Assembly: GCF_964355755.1 (NCBI RefSeq)
Contig: NC_092673.1
Span: 27,347,001-27,411,000 of the forward strand
From: Antedon mediterranea
Lineage: Eukaryota > Echinodermata > Crinoidea > Comatulida > Antedonidae
Reading direction: 5' to 3'
Length of the DNA stretch: 64,000 bases
In this document: positions 14,401 to 24,900 of the stretch, one piece after another
Position numbering within the stretch: position 1 is the first letter of the stretch
Layout of the letters: every line of letters begins with the position of its first letter
Made by a program: the position numbers and the translations under genes
Notes under the pieces: model-generated
What the model saw: the letters and a program-made list of their open reading frames with translations, nothing else
Told to the model about the DNA's origin: nothing
The model's database searches: none

Positions 14401-15049
14401 TATGAAACAAACATCATCCTCATTTTGAAAGATGTATAAATACACAACAAACTAATTTGAAAAAAAAGTGTGCCCAAATATGGTGGTGATATGCCCAAAT
14501 ATATTAATATGACATCATCATGTCCATATATGGGCATATCACATTTTTGACAGAGCCTTACAGCTCAACTTACCTTTGTAGTTCCATTGAATACTGCACA
14601 CTTGAATCTCTTGGGTAGGAATGTATTCTTCTTTAAACTTATGACCTTGTAGCCGATGGAATAGCGTGGTCTTGCCAACATTTCTGTCGCCTTTGATAAT
14701 TATTTTCACTGAAATGAAAATGAAATGTAATAAAATTGTTTTGAAATTGTACCATTTTTGTTGTGCAATAACAAAACTGGATAGCAGATTTTAATGTGTG
14801 AACCAAACACATACAGTAAGCTACACACATACCATTAGTACCGTAAAATCTGTTTTAATTTAGTATTGTGAATTTTTAAAACACATTGATTTTAGCATAA
14901 ATGTTGAACTTACTGTTATATTGCACACCCTTGGCAAAGCGACGCTGAAGATTTTGCCCCATTGACTGAAATCCACCGGATGGGGACTTCCCCTTAGCCT
15001 CCGCTGCACCAGGCTCATTTGATATGATTTTTTTTAGTGCCGAGAACAT
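5437..15049 (-). CDS. RABL6: Rab-like protein 6 (PARF), 13 coding exons
   Basis: Coding exons, minus strand in gene order: 14914-15049, 14574-14708, 11766-11961, 11056-11196, 10224-10329, 9863-9966, 9653-9741, 8890-9141, 8294-8465, 7451-7844, 7065-7191, 6036-6226, 5437-5664. Phases agree throughout and give 756 aa (human RABL6A 729). The N-terminal third is a Ras-superfamily GTPase domain: P-loop GDRNVGKTT at about 52-60, then [10 protein letters not shown] and [10 protein letters not shown] (98-107) where most Rabs have WDTAGQ. The usual NKxD base-binding motif is not obvious (VVVLANFRD). After [19 protein letters not shown] the protein becomes low complexity and acidic, with [18 protein letters not shown], then Lys-rich runs and a short acidic C-terminus ([18 protein letters not shown]). 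Human RABL6 is linked to cell proliferation and p53/ARF control. It shares an upstream region with SPACA9. Introns carry many repeats. Confidence 0.95.
6347..6530 (+). repeat. tRNA-derived SINE-like repeat, RABL6 intron 12
   Basis: Starts with GTGGCACTGTGGCTTAGTGC, resembling a Pol III A box, followed about 40 bases later by CTCGGTTTAAATC, resembling a B box. The tRNA-like head is decayed. The rest has no other visible structure. Confidence 0.55.
6578..6890. repeat. MITE family B copy, RABL6 intron 11
   Basis: Left end TTAAAGATGTATTGTCCCCC, right end GGAGGACAATACATCCTTA: terminal inverted repeats. The inside has TTTGACCAAAAATTGGATCG and TCTTCATTTTTCATGTTTTT, shared with copies near 11603, 13909, 22210 and 41527. 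Confidence 0.8.
7250..7405. repeat. Dispersed repeat family C copy, RABL6 intron 10
   Basis: Contains AAAACCCTTTCTCTTGGGAC, ACCCCCATTAAGGGGACACT and a diverged right half (GGTTTCTCCTTAATAAATG). Same arrangement as the copy at 1493. Confidence 0.6.
8639..8873. repeat. 24-bp minisatellite x about 10, RABL6 intron 8
   Basis: Repeats of GTAACTTAGTGTTCCGATGA plus TAGT, with scattered substitutions (C/A, T/C, and GTGAAACTT variants that alternate). It ends about 17 bases from the 3' edge of exon 8 (8890), inside the first bases of the following intron on the minus strand. Confidence 0.9.
9231..9370. repeat. MITE family A copy, RABL6 intron 7
   Basis: Left end AAGCTCTGTCTACATTATAA and core TATGGACATGATGATGCCAT with CATATTTGGGCACATC. 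The right end is decayed. Confidence 0.75.
9466..9606. repeat. MITE family A copy (well preserved), RABL6 intron 7
   Basis: Both ends are intact: AAGCTCTGTCTACACTATTA and TTGATAGTGTAGACAGAGCT. The core has CATCATCATGTCCATATATG. It lies about 95 bases from the previous copy. Confidence 0.92.
10026..10153. repeat. MITE family A copy (short), RABL6 intron 5
   Basis: Ends AGCTCTGTCCACACTATCAA and GATAGTGTAGACAGAGCTTT. The core is shortened to ATATGGTCACATGGACATAT. Confidence 0.92.
11289..11449. repeat. MITE family A copy, RABL6 intron 3
   Basis: Ends AAAGCTCTGTTCACACTATC and TTGATAGTGCAGACAGAGCT, with core GTGATGTGCCCATATATG. A TA-like base pair may flank both ends. Confidence 0.9.
11603..11757. 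repeat. MITE family B fragment, RABL6 intron 3
   Basis: Keeps the right half (TTTGGGGGACAATACATCTT) and the internal TATTCAGTTTGACTAAAACC block. The left terminus is missing. The right end stops 9 bases from the exon 3 donor boundary (11766). Confidence 0.7.
13909..14262. repeat. MITE family B copy with internal insertion, RABL6 intron 2
   Basis: Left end TTAAAGATGTATTATCCTCC, right end TTTGGAGGGGCAATACATA. The middle is interrupted by AT-rich sequence and a run of AATAAT, so this copy is longer than the others. Confidence 0.7.
14354..14410. repeat. Dispersed repeat family C fragment, RABL6 intron 2
   Basis: Contains GTAGAACCCCTCCTTTGGGA and AAGGGGACACTTTCCTATGA, matching the left half of the copy at 1493. 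Confidence 0.6.
14448..14560. repeat. MITE family A fragment, RABL6 intron 2
   Basis: Keeps GTGTGCCCAAATATGGTGG and CATCATGTCCATATATGGGC. Both ends are eroded (GACAGAGCC only on the right). Confidence 0.75.
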
Positions 15050-16070
15050 CTTGAATCTTTAGCTAAACCGAATAACTACCTTGGTTTTCATTACTACTAC
15101 ACAGACACAACAAAGTACCTGTACAAAGGAAAATATTAATAGTGTTAATAAATTTTCATTTATAATATTAAAGATACAAAATAAAAAATAACTCTTATTT
15201 AGTATATTTTTATGCAAAATATATATTTAGGAGGTAAGCTGTGTTTTCTATATTTTGTTTTCTTATTGGTCCAATGGAAATTCATTTTGTTTGGCATAAT
15301 TAAGACAAAAGTTTAAAACGAAAAGAAAAATACATCAAATTGCACAAACGCTATATTGTACCGGTAATTAATAGTATAGGCCAATGTTAAAATTTTTTGA
15401 TGGGTTTATGGGTAAAAAAAGTAAATAAATGAATTGTTATTTAATATTGCATTAAAGACACCTTCCCTACGTTTTTTAGATCTATTTTAAGATCACAAAC
15501 TATATTTAATGTAAAAATAATACTATATGGTCCTATTGCGATAACTTTTTTTGTCTTTAAATTGTTAAAAATGTGAAAAATAAGTCGATTCTAATAATTA
15601 TAGCGGCCCCCATTAACACAACACAAACAACAACAATTTAATAGATAGGACAACCTGTTTCCATCAATACTACCTAGGCCTACTAGTGAAATAATGTATG
15701 TTAGGTCTATCATTGGCTAGGCTAGGCCTATATGTGCTGTAGATAGTACTGTCAATCGACAACTTCCAACACCATAATAGATGGGTCGGAAAAGCTCAAA
15801 GTCTACCGTAAATGATAGAGGGCCTAGCCTAGCTAGCTAGGTAGGCTAGCTTACATTTAGACACAAATATTTAACAAGCACTAGATAATAAATAATACTT
15901 CGTATCATTACCTCAGGTAAATTGACAGTGCTGCTTCCCGTTTAAGTGATGACAAGAACAAATTTTAAATTAATTTGGTAAATTGTCATCGATTTTTTCT
16001 GACAATTTGGCTGCTAAATTTCGATCCAATCGCCGGATAGCATACAATTCGTGGCAGCCACCAAAGTAAA
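15050..16070 (-). other. RABL6: RABL6 5' UTR intron and non-coding first exon (predicted)
   Basis: A minus-strand donor GTAATG follows a possible non-coding exon whose 3' edge is at 15912. The matching acceptor lies a few bases upstream of the ATG (near 15057 or 15063). The outer edge of the exon cannot be fixed by eye. The intron holds several TAGGCCTA words (for example near 15685 and 15720). Confidence 0.45.
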
Positions 16071-16440
16071 TACGCTATAAAAAATAGGTTTATAAAATCC
16101 AAATTGAATCATTAATTCTTAAAAATAGGAGGATATGCAATAAACCATTGACTATTTTAAATATTATGTTCACTAAATTTTTTGAAAAATAATAGGTTGC
16201 ATATTTCTACAAATGTTTAACACATTTCAGAATTTCTCGGATGAATACGTACTGATTAGAAATGTTAAAAGTCCAACATGTCAGCCCCCATGGTATTTCT
16301 TTTTATTAACGCCCTCAATCTTTGATTACGAAGTTAATTAATTTATGCCCAATAGGCTGCGCTGTCATGCTCATACATATTCATAAATGAATACCTAATA
16401 AGCCAGCTAAGGTCATGTTCACATAAAACGTACTTAGCTC
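16071..16440. promoter_or_regulatory. Shared 5' region of divergent RABL6 and SPACA9
   Basis: About 370 bases lie between the predicted non-coding first exons of the two divergent genes, so they may share a bidirectional promoter. No clear TATA box was identified. This rests on gene layout and splice-site guesses. Confidence 0.35.
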
Positions 16441-16539
16441 GCACTTGGTGTGTATTTTAATTCTGAAGAGAAGCTGATCGAAAGATTGTGCTCATTTGCA
16501 GTAATTTTCAGAATCTGACATTATACAGTACAAATTAAG
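16440..16539 (+). other. SPACA9: Possible SPACA9 non-coding first exon
   Basis: The segment ends with AAATTAAG followed by a GTAAGC donor at 16540, on the same strand and upstream of the SPACA9 start. The 5' limit is arbitrary. Transcript data would be needed to support it. Confidence 0.35.
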
Positions 16540-17216
16540 GTAAGCATCGTTAATTTCCAAATTAAAAACAAAACTTACTATACGTCTATTTAATGTTTTT
16601 TAAACGACTTAAAAAAAATCAGTTTGCAATACCGTCCGTCGTTCGTCATTTGTTGTGTCACGTTGCGCCGGACTCAAAAAACTACACACTTAGCAACAAA
16701 TATTTAATATAGAATTGACATTTACAAATTAAATATAAAAAGATTTGAAATATAGCTATGCTGTATATTTTAAGTAAATTTAATTTCTAAATCTTAAAAT
16801 ATAAAATCAACAAGGCATTGTTTACTTCCGGTTAGCAACCGTTTGTTTACATGTGTTTCTTCCGCTTGACTGATCACATGCTGTAATATTAACTTGTTCC
16901 ATTATATTAGCTAAATACAATGTGTCAGAAAACACAACAGTCAATCGATGGTATATCATTTTTCACAATTACCTTTTGATATAAATTTGTAATTGAAAAG
17001 AAATTTAAATTAAGTAATTTGTAATTATATCTTCAGCCACTGTATAGATAATGTAAAATATATTATACAGAAAACTGTTATTAAATGTTGATGTACAATT
17101 TTATTATATTTAAATATTTCTTCTAACTTTAAATGTGTGTGCAATTAATAAATAGAAATAACAACAGGAAAATAATAATAATATAATTAATTAATTCCAA
17201 AGGCAACCTACTCTAA

Positions 17217-17935
17217 ACAAAATGACAGTGGCTGATCTGAATGGAGATACAAAATAAAATAAGCCTTGAAAAAATGACAATGCTGTGGGTATCAGTGGCT
17301 GGATCTCAATGAAGATACAAAATAAAATAAGCCTTGAAAAAATGACGATGCTGTGGGTATCAGTGGCTGGATCTCAATATGGAGATACAAATAAATAAGC
17401 ACTGAAAAAATGACAATGCTGTGGGTATCAGTGGCTGGATCTCAATGGAGATACAAAATAAAATAAGCCTTGAAAAAATGACAATGCTGTGGGTATCAGT
17501 GGCTGGATCTCAATGGAGATACAAAATAAAATAAGCCTTGAAAAAATGACAAAATGCTGTGGGTATCAGTGGCTGGATCTCAATATGGAGATACAAAATA
17601 AATAAGCACTGAAAAAATGACAATGCTGTGGGTATCAGTGGCTGGATCTCAATATGGAGATACAAATAAATAAGCACTGAAAAAATGGCAATGGTGTGGG
17701 TATCAGTGGCTGGATCTCAATGGAGATACAAAATAAAATAAGCCTTGAAAAAATGACAAAATGCTGTGGGTATCAGTGGCTGGATCTCAATATGGAGATA
17801 CAAATAAATAAGCACTGAAAAAATGACAATGCTGTGGGTATCAGTGGCTGGATCTCAATATGGAGATACAAATAAATAAGCACTGAAAAAATGGCAATGG
17901 TGTGCATATCAGTGGCTGGATCTCAATGAAGATAC
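17217..17935. repeat. Minisatellite, 67-72 bp x about 11, upstream of SPACA9 coding exon 1
   Basis: Units contain GTGGGTATCAGTGGCTGGAT, CTCAATGGAGATACAAAATA and CCTTGAAAAAATGAC. Two sub-types alternate: AAAATAAAATAAGCCTTG and ATATGGAG...AAATAAATAAGCACTG. That points to higher-order repeat structure. It probably lies in the 5' UTR intron of SPACA9. Confidence 0.93.
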
Positions 17936-18142
17936 AAATAAATAAACAAAAAGCTAAATCAAAACGATACAGCCAGAAAGAAACGCTATTGAATGTTAGG
18001 GCTAAAAGAAATAATTAAAAAAAATACTGTATTCATTTTTATGATTGCTATTATATACATGATATCATATCAATAATATTTTTGTTCTTGTTTTTAGAAA
18101 TAAAAATAAAATTATTACCGGTATTGCATTTAGATTTTTAAA

Positions 18143-19602
18143 ATGGATTCTTTGCGACGTGAGGTTGCAAGACTGAAGGAGCGTTACCGTGTGTTACAGC
18201 GTCAACAGTTTACTTTTGTTAATGCTATGGATCATACTCGTCCAGATGCGTTTGAGCGTGTCAAGCCAGTCCGCACAATAAATGAGGTAATATCTTCTAA
18301 CCCAGTCATAAATAATAATAAATAAAACAGAAATTGGGTTACCGTCTCTGGAAGAACCTTTTCAGGCAACTCTTTTAGGTTGTATGTGCAGGGAAACAGG
18401 CGATCTGTCACTGGTTCTAGGACCTGTCACTTGGAAAGGTTCAAATCCTCTCTCATTCCCTTTTTTGAAAGTCAGATTTTTATTTAAACATAGGCCAATA
18501 AATACCATATCTTGAAAACCTTCTTGATTTCCCAGTATTTTAAAATACTTTCTTGATTCCCATATTAACATCCTCTTTTCACTGATGTCATTTCCTTCAG
18601 GTGAGCAACCTCTATGATCGAAGCAAGAATGCAACTGACCAGCGAGCACTGAAACAGTGGTTGGATCTAGTGTCAGACCTCAGCAACTTTTGTAGGCAAG
18701 TGGAACTCCAGGGTCAAGGGCCAGGACCAGCAGAGAGGGGTCTGGAGAGGTGGAGCATGTTAATGGATAAACATAATGATTTGTCTAACCTCAGGGCTAA
18801 ATATCCGCATCAAGAGGTATGCATATCACCCACCTGTGTTAATTCTATTAAATAAAACGTATTACAGTATAATATAATATACAAATTCATTCAGTTTTAA
18901 CTTACAATGACCATACTAATAATTACAATTCAAATATCACAGATGAATCATCTGAGTTGTGCCGAGGCTCGTGTACAGTACGGTGGCGTGGTGAGCCTCA
19001 TCCCGTTGGCGTTTGAACAAGTTGACCGAACAATTGCAGGCCTGGCAGCGGCTTACAGTACCAGTAGAGCAGAAAATCGGGACAGATTCAATAGAAGCAC
19101 TTCTCAAAACTCCAGACCTATGACTCCAGACGGTAAGAAAAAAATTATTGAAAACACGCATAAAATCGAAAGAGTTTTGGTCCAAATCCTGCACTAGTCA
19201 TCCCAAGAACACACAACTTGTATATATGGTACTTACCTATAGGTTTTATAATGTACATTTTAACTATTTTTCTTCAAAGAATTTGCTAAGGAACGAAAGG
19301 AACGCAGCAGTCGACCGCACACAGCTTCTGCTCGTCACAGACTACGAGCAAAATCGTGTGATAAGATGGTTGACACCCACGATTTACAGCGTCACACAAT
19401 GAAACTTTCGTTGAGTCGATTACCAAAAGGTTTGGATCCCAGTTTGTTGTTCTACCGACGTACACTCAACGGACGTGCCGAGCGGTTGTATCCAACTGGG
19501 GAAATAACATTAGATAAAGCACCATGGAGGGGTGCATCGTCTAACAACATTAACCATATAGATCACAGGCGATTCAGGAATTTAGAAGAAAAATACTACT
19601 AA
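18143..19602 (+). CDS. SPACA9: Sperm acrosome-associated protein 9-like, 4 coding exons
   Basis: Coding exons join(18143-18286, 18601-18816, 18943-19132, 19280-19602) give 290 aa; all introns GT-AG. The N-terminal half matches the SPACA9 (C9orf9) family: LKERYRVLQRQQFTFVNAMD, then SNLYDRSKNATDQRALKQWL, then NDLSNLRAKYPHQ, then MNHLSCAEARVQYGGVVSLI, which is close to the human NHLSCDEARNHYGGVVSLIP. SPACA9 is a small helical microtubule inner protein found inside ciliary and sperm-tail microtubules. The protein is longer than human SPACA9 (222 aa). Its Arg-rich C-terminal part (LPKGLDPSLLFYRRTLNGRA) has no match I can recall there. A start at 18143 fits the family N-terminus, and an acceptor lies just upstream (18097). 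The 3' UTR holds a minisatellite and ends near an AATAAA at 20069. Confidence 0.92.
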
Positions 19603-19647
19603 AGTATGGTTCACTACCTACAACTTGCAATAATATACTTTGGATTA

Positions 19648-20065
19648 CTCTACCACAGTTACTGCAGTAGGTCTACTGCAGTAGGACTAATACACTTTTC
19701 TCAACACATGGATTACTCTACAGCAGTTACTGCAGTAGGTCTATTACACTTTTCTCAACACATGGATTACTCTACAGCAGTTGCTGCAGTAAGTCTACTG
19801 CAGTAGGTCTAATACACTTTTCTCAACACATGGGATTACTTTACCACAGTTACTGCAGTAGGTCTAATACACTTTTCTCAACACATGGATTACTCTACCA
19901 GTTACTGCAGTAAGTCTACTGCAGTAGGTCTAATACACTTTTCTCAACACATGGATTACTCTACGGCAGTTACTGCAGTAGGCCTAATACACTTTTCTCA
20001 ACACATGGATTTCTCTACGGCAGTTACTGCAGTAGACCTAATACACTTTTCTCAACACATGGATT
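19648..20065. repeat. About 52-bp minisatellite x 8 in SPACA9 3' UTR
   Basis: Units contain CAGTTACTGCAGTAGGTCTA, ATACACTTTTCTCAACACAT and GGATTACTCTAC. Some units carry an extra CTGCAGTAGGTCTA duplication. It begins about 45 bases after the stop codon and ends just before the poly(A) signal at 20069, so it is probably transcribed. Confidence 0.92.
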
Positions 20066-20068
20066 ATG

Positions 20069-20074
20069 AATAAA
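20069..20074 (+). terminator. Poly(A) signal AATAAA for SPACA9
   Basis: First AATAAA after the SPACA9 stop codon on the plus strand, directly after the minisatellite. Use of the site is inferred. Confidence 0.5.
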
Positions 20075-20515
20075 CAGTAGCTCAAACTATATAACCCAAC
20101 TTCCACTAATATATTTATAAAAACAATTTAGACCAAAGACCACGCCATATAAAATGCATTTCTATTACCAAAAAGTTGTTGATGATAAATTGTACATTTT
20201 CCAGCATGTCCCTTATACCTGTATATGTGTGAGTTAATAGATTTAGCTTTAAGATAAAAAACTTTTCCCAAGACTGTGTATCTATACAGTGATTGAGTAG
20301 GAATGACTGCAGAATGGGCTAGACATTATTTGGCCTTTTTGTATTTGTTTATCTGTATAGTAGTAAAACTACAAGTATTATATCTCACTAATGATTACAC
20401 TATTAGTGCACCTTAAATTATTATGTAAATTTGTTAAATTATTGTGTGTGACTAGGTGTCCACAATGAACATAGATTATACAGTTATGAGTAGTGAAACA
20501 AATAATATACTGTAT

Positions 20516-20860
20516 GTATATATACACTATCAAACTTTATGTGACAAAAAATGTGATGTGCCCATATGGACACGTCATATCACTACCATATTTGTGCATA
20601 TCACTACTACTACTACTATATTTGGGCATTAACACTAACATTTCAATTTATATAGCGCCTTTACAAGGATCAAAGCGCTTTACAATGACCGATCATCTGG
20701 TGAACATAATTATTTTGGGAAAGATGGGTTTTCAAGAGTTTTTTGAAAATCATAATTGAAGATGAGTCACGAATTGTGCTTGAAAGGTTATTCCAAAGGC
20801 CTGGGCCTAGCACATTACATTTTTTTGTCACATAAAGTTTGATAGTGTAGACAGAGCTTA
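20516..20860. repeat. MITE family A copy split by another repeat
   Basis: Left half runs from TATACACTATCAAACTTTAT to about 20636. Right half, from about 20808, has TTTTTTGTCACATAAAGTTT and ends GATAGTGTAGACAGAGCTT. The roughly 170 bases between are a different repeat (20637-20808). Confidence 0.85.
20637..20808. mobile_element. Repeat nested inside a family A MITE
   Basis: Contains TTTCAATTTATATAGCGCC and CAAAGCGCTTTACAATGACC, a motif resembling the 3' ends of invertebrate SINE-like elements read in reverse. It interrupts an otherwise recognisable family A MITE, so it is the younger insertion. Confidence 0.6.
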
Positions 20861-20874
20861 AAGATTATTAATGG

Positions 20875-20935
20875 TGTGTCTGGCCTAACCAAGATTCAAA
20901 CCCTACTTTGACCATTAGGCCACTGGGCCTGAGAT
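20875..20935 (-). repeat. tRNA-derived SINE head (fragment)
   Basis: On the minus strand, CCCAGTGGCCTAATGG (A-box-like) is followed by TAGGGTTTGAATC (B-box-like) at tRNA-like spacing. Only the head is recognisable. Confidence 0.5.
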
Positions 20936-21712
20936 ACGTGTTGTGTTCATTTATATTACAGTAATATAGTCGTGAATGTTACTTTGTGAAAACACCCTGG
21001 GAAGGTTTAATGTAATAGTCTGGTTTCTGAGTGTTATTGTAATAGGCAATCAATTAAGCCAATAGTCCAGGCACATAGTCTTAATACTGTATTATTTTAT
21101 AATACACAACGTGTACATGTATTGTAAAGTTTTTAGTAAAATTCTATTCCAATTAAATTAATGTTAAATATCTTCAATCGTGTTTCACAAACAGAATTTA
21201 AAATGAAGACTCGTTCAGCCATACCACCACCCCCACAGTATTATAATTGATAGTTCCTTGTTTTCTTCAAATGTTTTTGCTGCACTAATGCAAATGTGTA
21301 AAACCAATATTGAAGGATTTAGCAAGGTAAACATGAAGTTTAAATAAAAGGAATTTCATTGTCCACACTATACAACAAATCAATACATCCATGTAGCCAT
21401 TCATTATAGAGGTCCATTTACCTTGTTCCACAAAGAGGACATTTTGAATCAATAATGACAAACAATGTTCACTTAGTACCAGTAGTACCAGTAGGATGCA
21501 AACATTGCAATTATTCAATCAGCTCAGAAACGTGGATCAATAACGAGTTGAGGCGACTGAAATACAGAGGGCGCCTCTCTGTGGCAACTAAATGATTCAG
21601 CTGGCCTTTTGCATTAACTGAAATTTAAAAACTTGCGGATGATGAACCTCCTGGACTTTCCTGTTGGCAAAATATAAACATTAAAAATGATCTTCATGTG
21701 AACTTCAGTTTG

Positions 21713-21718
21713 TTTATT
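21713..21718 (-). terminator. Possible poly(A) signal for PRPF4
   Basis: AATAAA on the minus strand, about 280 bases downstream of the PRPF4 stop codon. Use is inferred from position only. Confidence 0.4.
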
Positions 21719-21737
21719 ATTATTTGTTTGATTATTC

Positions 21738-21806
21738 GAACAGTGACTTGTCATTGGTCAACTCGCTTGCGTACGTCCTTGCGTTGCGTCTTTAATAGGA
21801 ACTACG
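21738..21806. repeat. Family F repeat fragment
   Basis: TTGTCATTGGTCAACTCGCT, then TGCGTACGTCCTTGCGTTGC, shared with the copies near 44830, 48218 and 59428. It lies about 190 bases beyond the PRPF4 stop and covers or adjoins the PRPF4 3' UTR. Confidence 0.65.
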
Positions 21807-21998
21807 CTTTACTATCTGTGTACATGGTTCTGCCAATACACATTTTACTGTGAGTTATCACAATCTATAGATGCTGATTTCAACTGCATTGTGTTATAGG
21901 CTGTATAATGTCTCCTTGGTGATAGCTAGCATCTGATACAACAGTTTGAGTGTAACTAATGAGATATCATCGCTATGTATAGTTTCCATGACAACATT

Positions 21999-24900
21999 TC
22001 ATTCGGACGCCCACAGTTTAAATGTTCTATCATATGATGCCGTTGCTATGTACTGTCCGTCAGATGAAATATCCGCACCCATCACCTTACTGTCGTGTCC
22101 GGCAAGGGTTGCTATTGGTGCCCAGCCGGGGTGAGCCCACACCTTGGCTTTACTGTCATGGGAACATGTTAGAAGGTACTCACCCGATGTACCTAAAAAA
22201 TGCAGATTAAAAAAAAACAACTGTAACTTAATGCAAAAAATAGTCAAATTCACTGGAAGTCAATGTGTTTTTCGTACCCTTTTTATAAGTGAAAATTATT
22301 ATTATTTTTTTTTAAATCTTGATTAACTTTATCACAACTACAAAATGGCCTATTCGGTCTTTTTTTAAAATAATCTTAATTTTTCATGTATTTTGGGGGG
22401 AAATACATCTTTTATAAAAATTATTTGACTGACCTTCGAACTTGACCCCTGACACTAAGTTTTGATGCGCTGGTATTGTGTAAACTGACTTTCTTTGTCT
22501 TAAATCCCATATTTTGACAGAATTATCTCCACTACCTGTTGCTACAGAATACCTTAATAAGATACATGATAAAATGTTAATAATAATTTGTTAGTTAAGC
22601 TTGGTCTACACTATCAAACTTTATGTGACAAAAAAATGTGATGTCATATCACTACCATATGATGTCATATCACTACCATATGATGTCATATCACTACCAT
22701 ATGATGTCATATCACTAATCACTACCATATTCGGGTACATCACACTTTTTTTGTCACATAAAGTTTGATAGTGTAGACAGAGCTTTAGTACAATGATCTT
22801 TACTTCATTCACACAGTGAAATTATTTAGTGATTTATATTGAGAAACTAACCTCCGTTCACACATTACAATACACATAAATACATACAACATCTTAGTAT
22901 TTATCATTGATTTGGTTGTCCATTTGAGATCTAGTGTGAATCTACCTTTACATACTGTTAATAATAAAATCCTTACCCATTAGGTGAGCAGTTGATAGAA
23001 AGAACCGACTGCAAATGTCCATCAAGGAACATAACACAACGACCTGTCCTTAAATCCCATATACGTCCAAATGCATCTAGACCACTGTAAGGCAATTGAC
23101 TTAATATTCAATTGAAAATGTTCAATCAAGGAATCTTGCCTACCGTCTCTTGCCTTTTCATGCACTGATTATCAGTCATTTTTATTTATTTCACCTTATT
23201 TATAGAGGGTGACCTTAAACAATCAAGGGGTGAGTTATGATACCTGTGCGACAGTGGCTCAGTGTATGAACTAGTACACCGGAGTAACCCACTACTCGTC
23301 TTGAAAGATGATGTATTAGGTTCTTTAACACATTGTTACACTTTGACAATTTTCTTTGGATTAAAGCCACAGCGAACAAACCATAGCAATTACTTTATTA
23401 CCATCTTCATACAGATGCACTAACAATATATTTAAGTAAATGTATTTATACTGGTCCTCAAGCTTAACTGGAAACTGAGGAAATTTGGATTAGGCCCTCC
23501 CCAGACCCATGCCAGTTATACAAATATTTTTTTTTTATAACATTTATTTACAAACTATTGACAAAAAGGAAAGGAAAAATACAATGCATATAATAGAATG
23601 ATAATAGGTCAGAGAATGAAGACAGACATCTTAAGGTGGGCGAGCCTTAATAAATAATAATTAAATAAAAAATACAGGGTGGTATAGTAGTTACTTTGAG
23701 TTGAAATATATTGTAGAGAAAAGAGACCTTACCCAGTAGCCACTAATGAGCCATCACATTGAAAGTCTATGCAGTACACTTCTTTACTGTGTCCTTCCTG
23801 GTGGAGTATTTCTTCCTGTACCTCCAGGTCCCATAACCTCCAGGATTTATCATAACTGTTAAAACAAAGCATTAATTTATTTTTATTAATTAATTTGGTT
23901 AATTTTTATTTAACGAAGCTGGAATGTTGGCCCATAAACAAAAAATAGGCTCTCAGAATTTGTAAGCATATTAGAATAAGTATAGATGACTTAAGCATTG
24001 TCTACACTATCAAACTTTATGTGACAACAAAAATATGATGTGCCCAAATATGGACATGATGTCATCTTATCACTACCATATTTGGGCACATCACACTTTT
24101 TTTTTAATAGTTTGATAGTGTGGAGAGAGCTTTACATTACAAGTTGATTTTTTAACACTTACAATGTACCAAGTAATCATTAAGATGGAACCAAATAATG
24201 CACATCACATGATACGTAATCAACCAATCAAATGGTGTGTTTTAAAATATATTATGCACATCATAAGCAACAAATAGATAAGACAGAAATACTAGCATTT
24301 CTGGATATTGGAGTTTGATTAATGTTTATTTGAAAGTTGGTTTTCAAATCCACTTTTCCACATGTATTGCAAGCTGTTTTATGAATGACGACATTAACAT
24401 GCTGACATGTCATCAAGGTCATCTTACCACGCTGTTCCCAGAAATCTTCCCGACGGATGAAACTCAATTCTCGCTACCCTAGCATCATGACCTTCGACAT
24501 TTGCGAGTGGTTCTTCACTGAGAGAAACAAAAATAAATGTATAACGTAATAAATGGCAAGTATACATTGGTGGCTCAGGCAGAATGGGTCACTTTAAGGT
24601 CTACACTTACTATCAAACTTTATGTGACAAAAAAAAGTGTGATATGCCCAAATATGGTAGTGATATGACATCATCATGACCATATATGGGCACATCACAT
24701 TTTTTTTTGTCACATAAAGTGTGATAGTGTTGCAAAAACTTTACACATGGGTACAATCTGCAGAAATATTATATACTTTAAAACATTTAATATAAAATTG
24801 GTACGAAACTTGCAACATGATTGGAATAGAAATGAACTAACCTATCAAGTGACCATAACTTAACAGAACCATCAGTTGCGCAAGAAGCCATACAGAACGT

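Noticed and set aside
19606-20073. Repetitive ORFs downstream of SPACA9
   Set aside because: Frames through the 3' UTR minisatellite. They begin after the SPACA9 stop.
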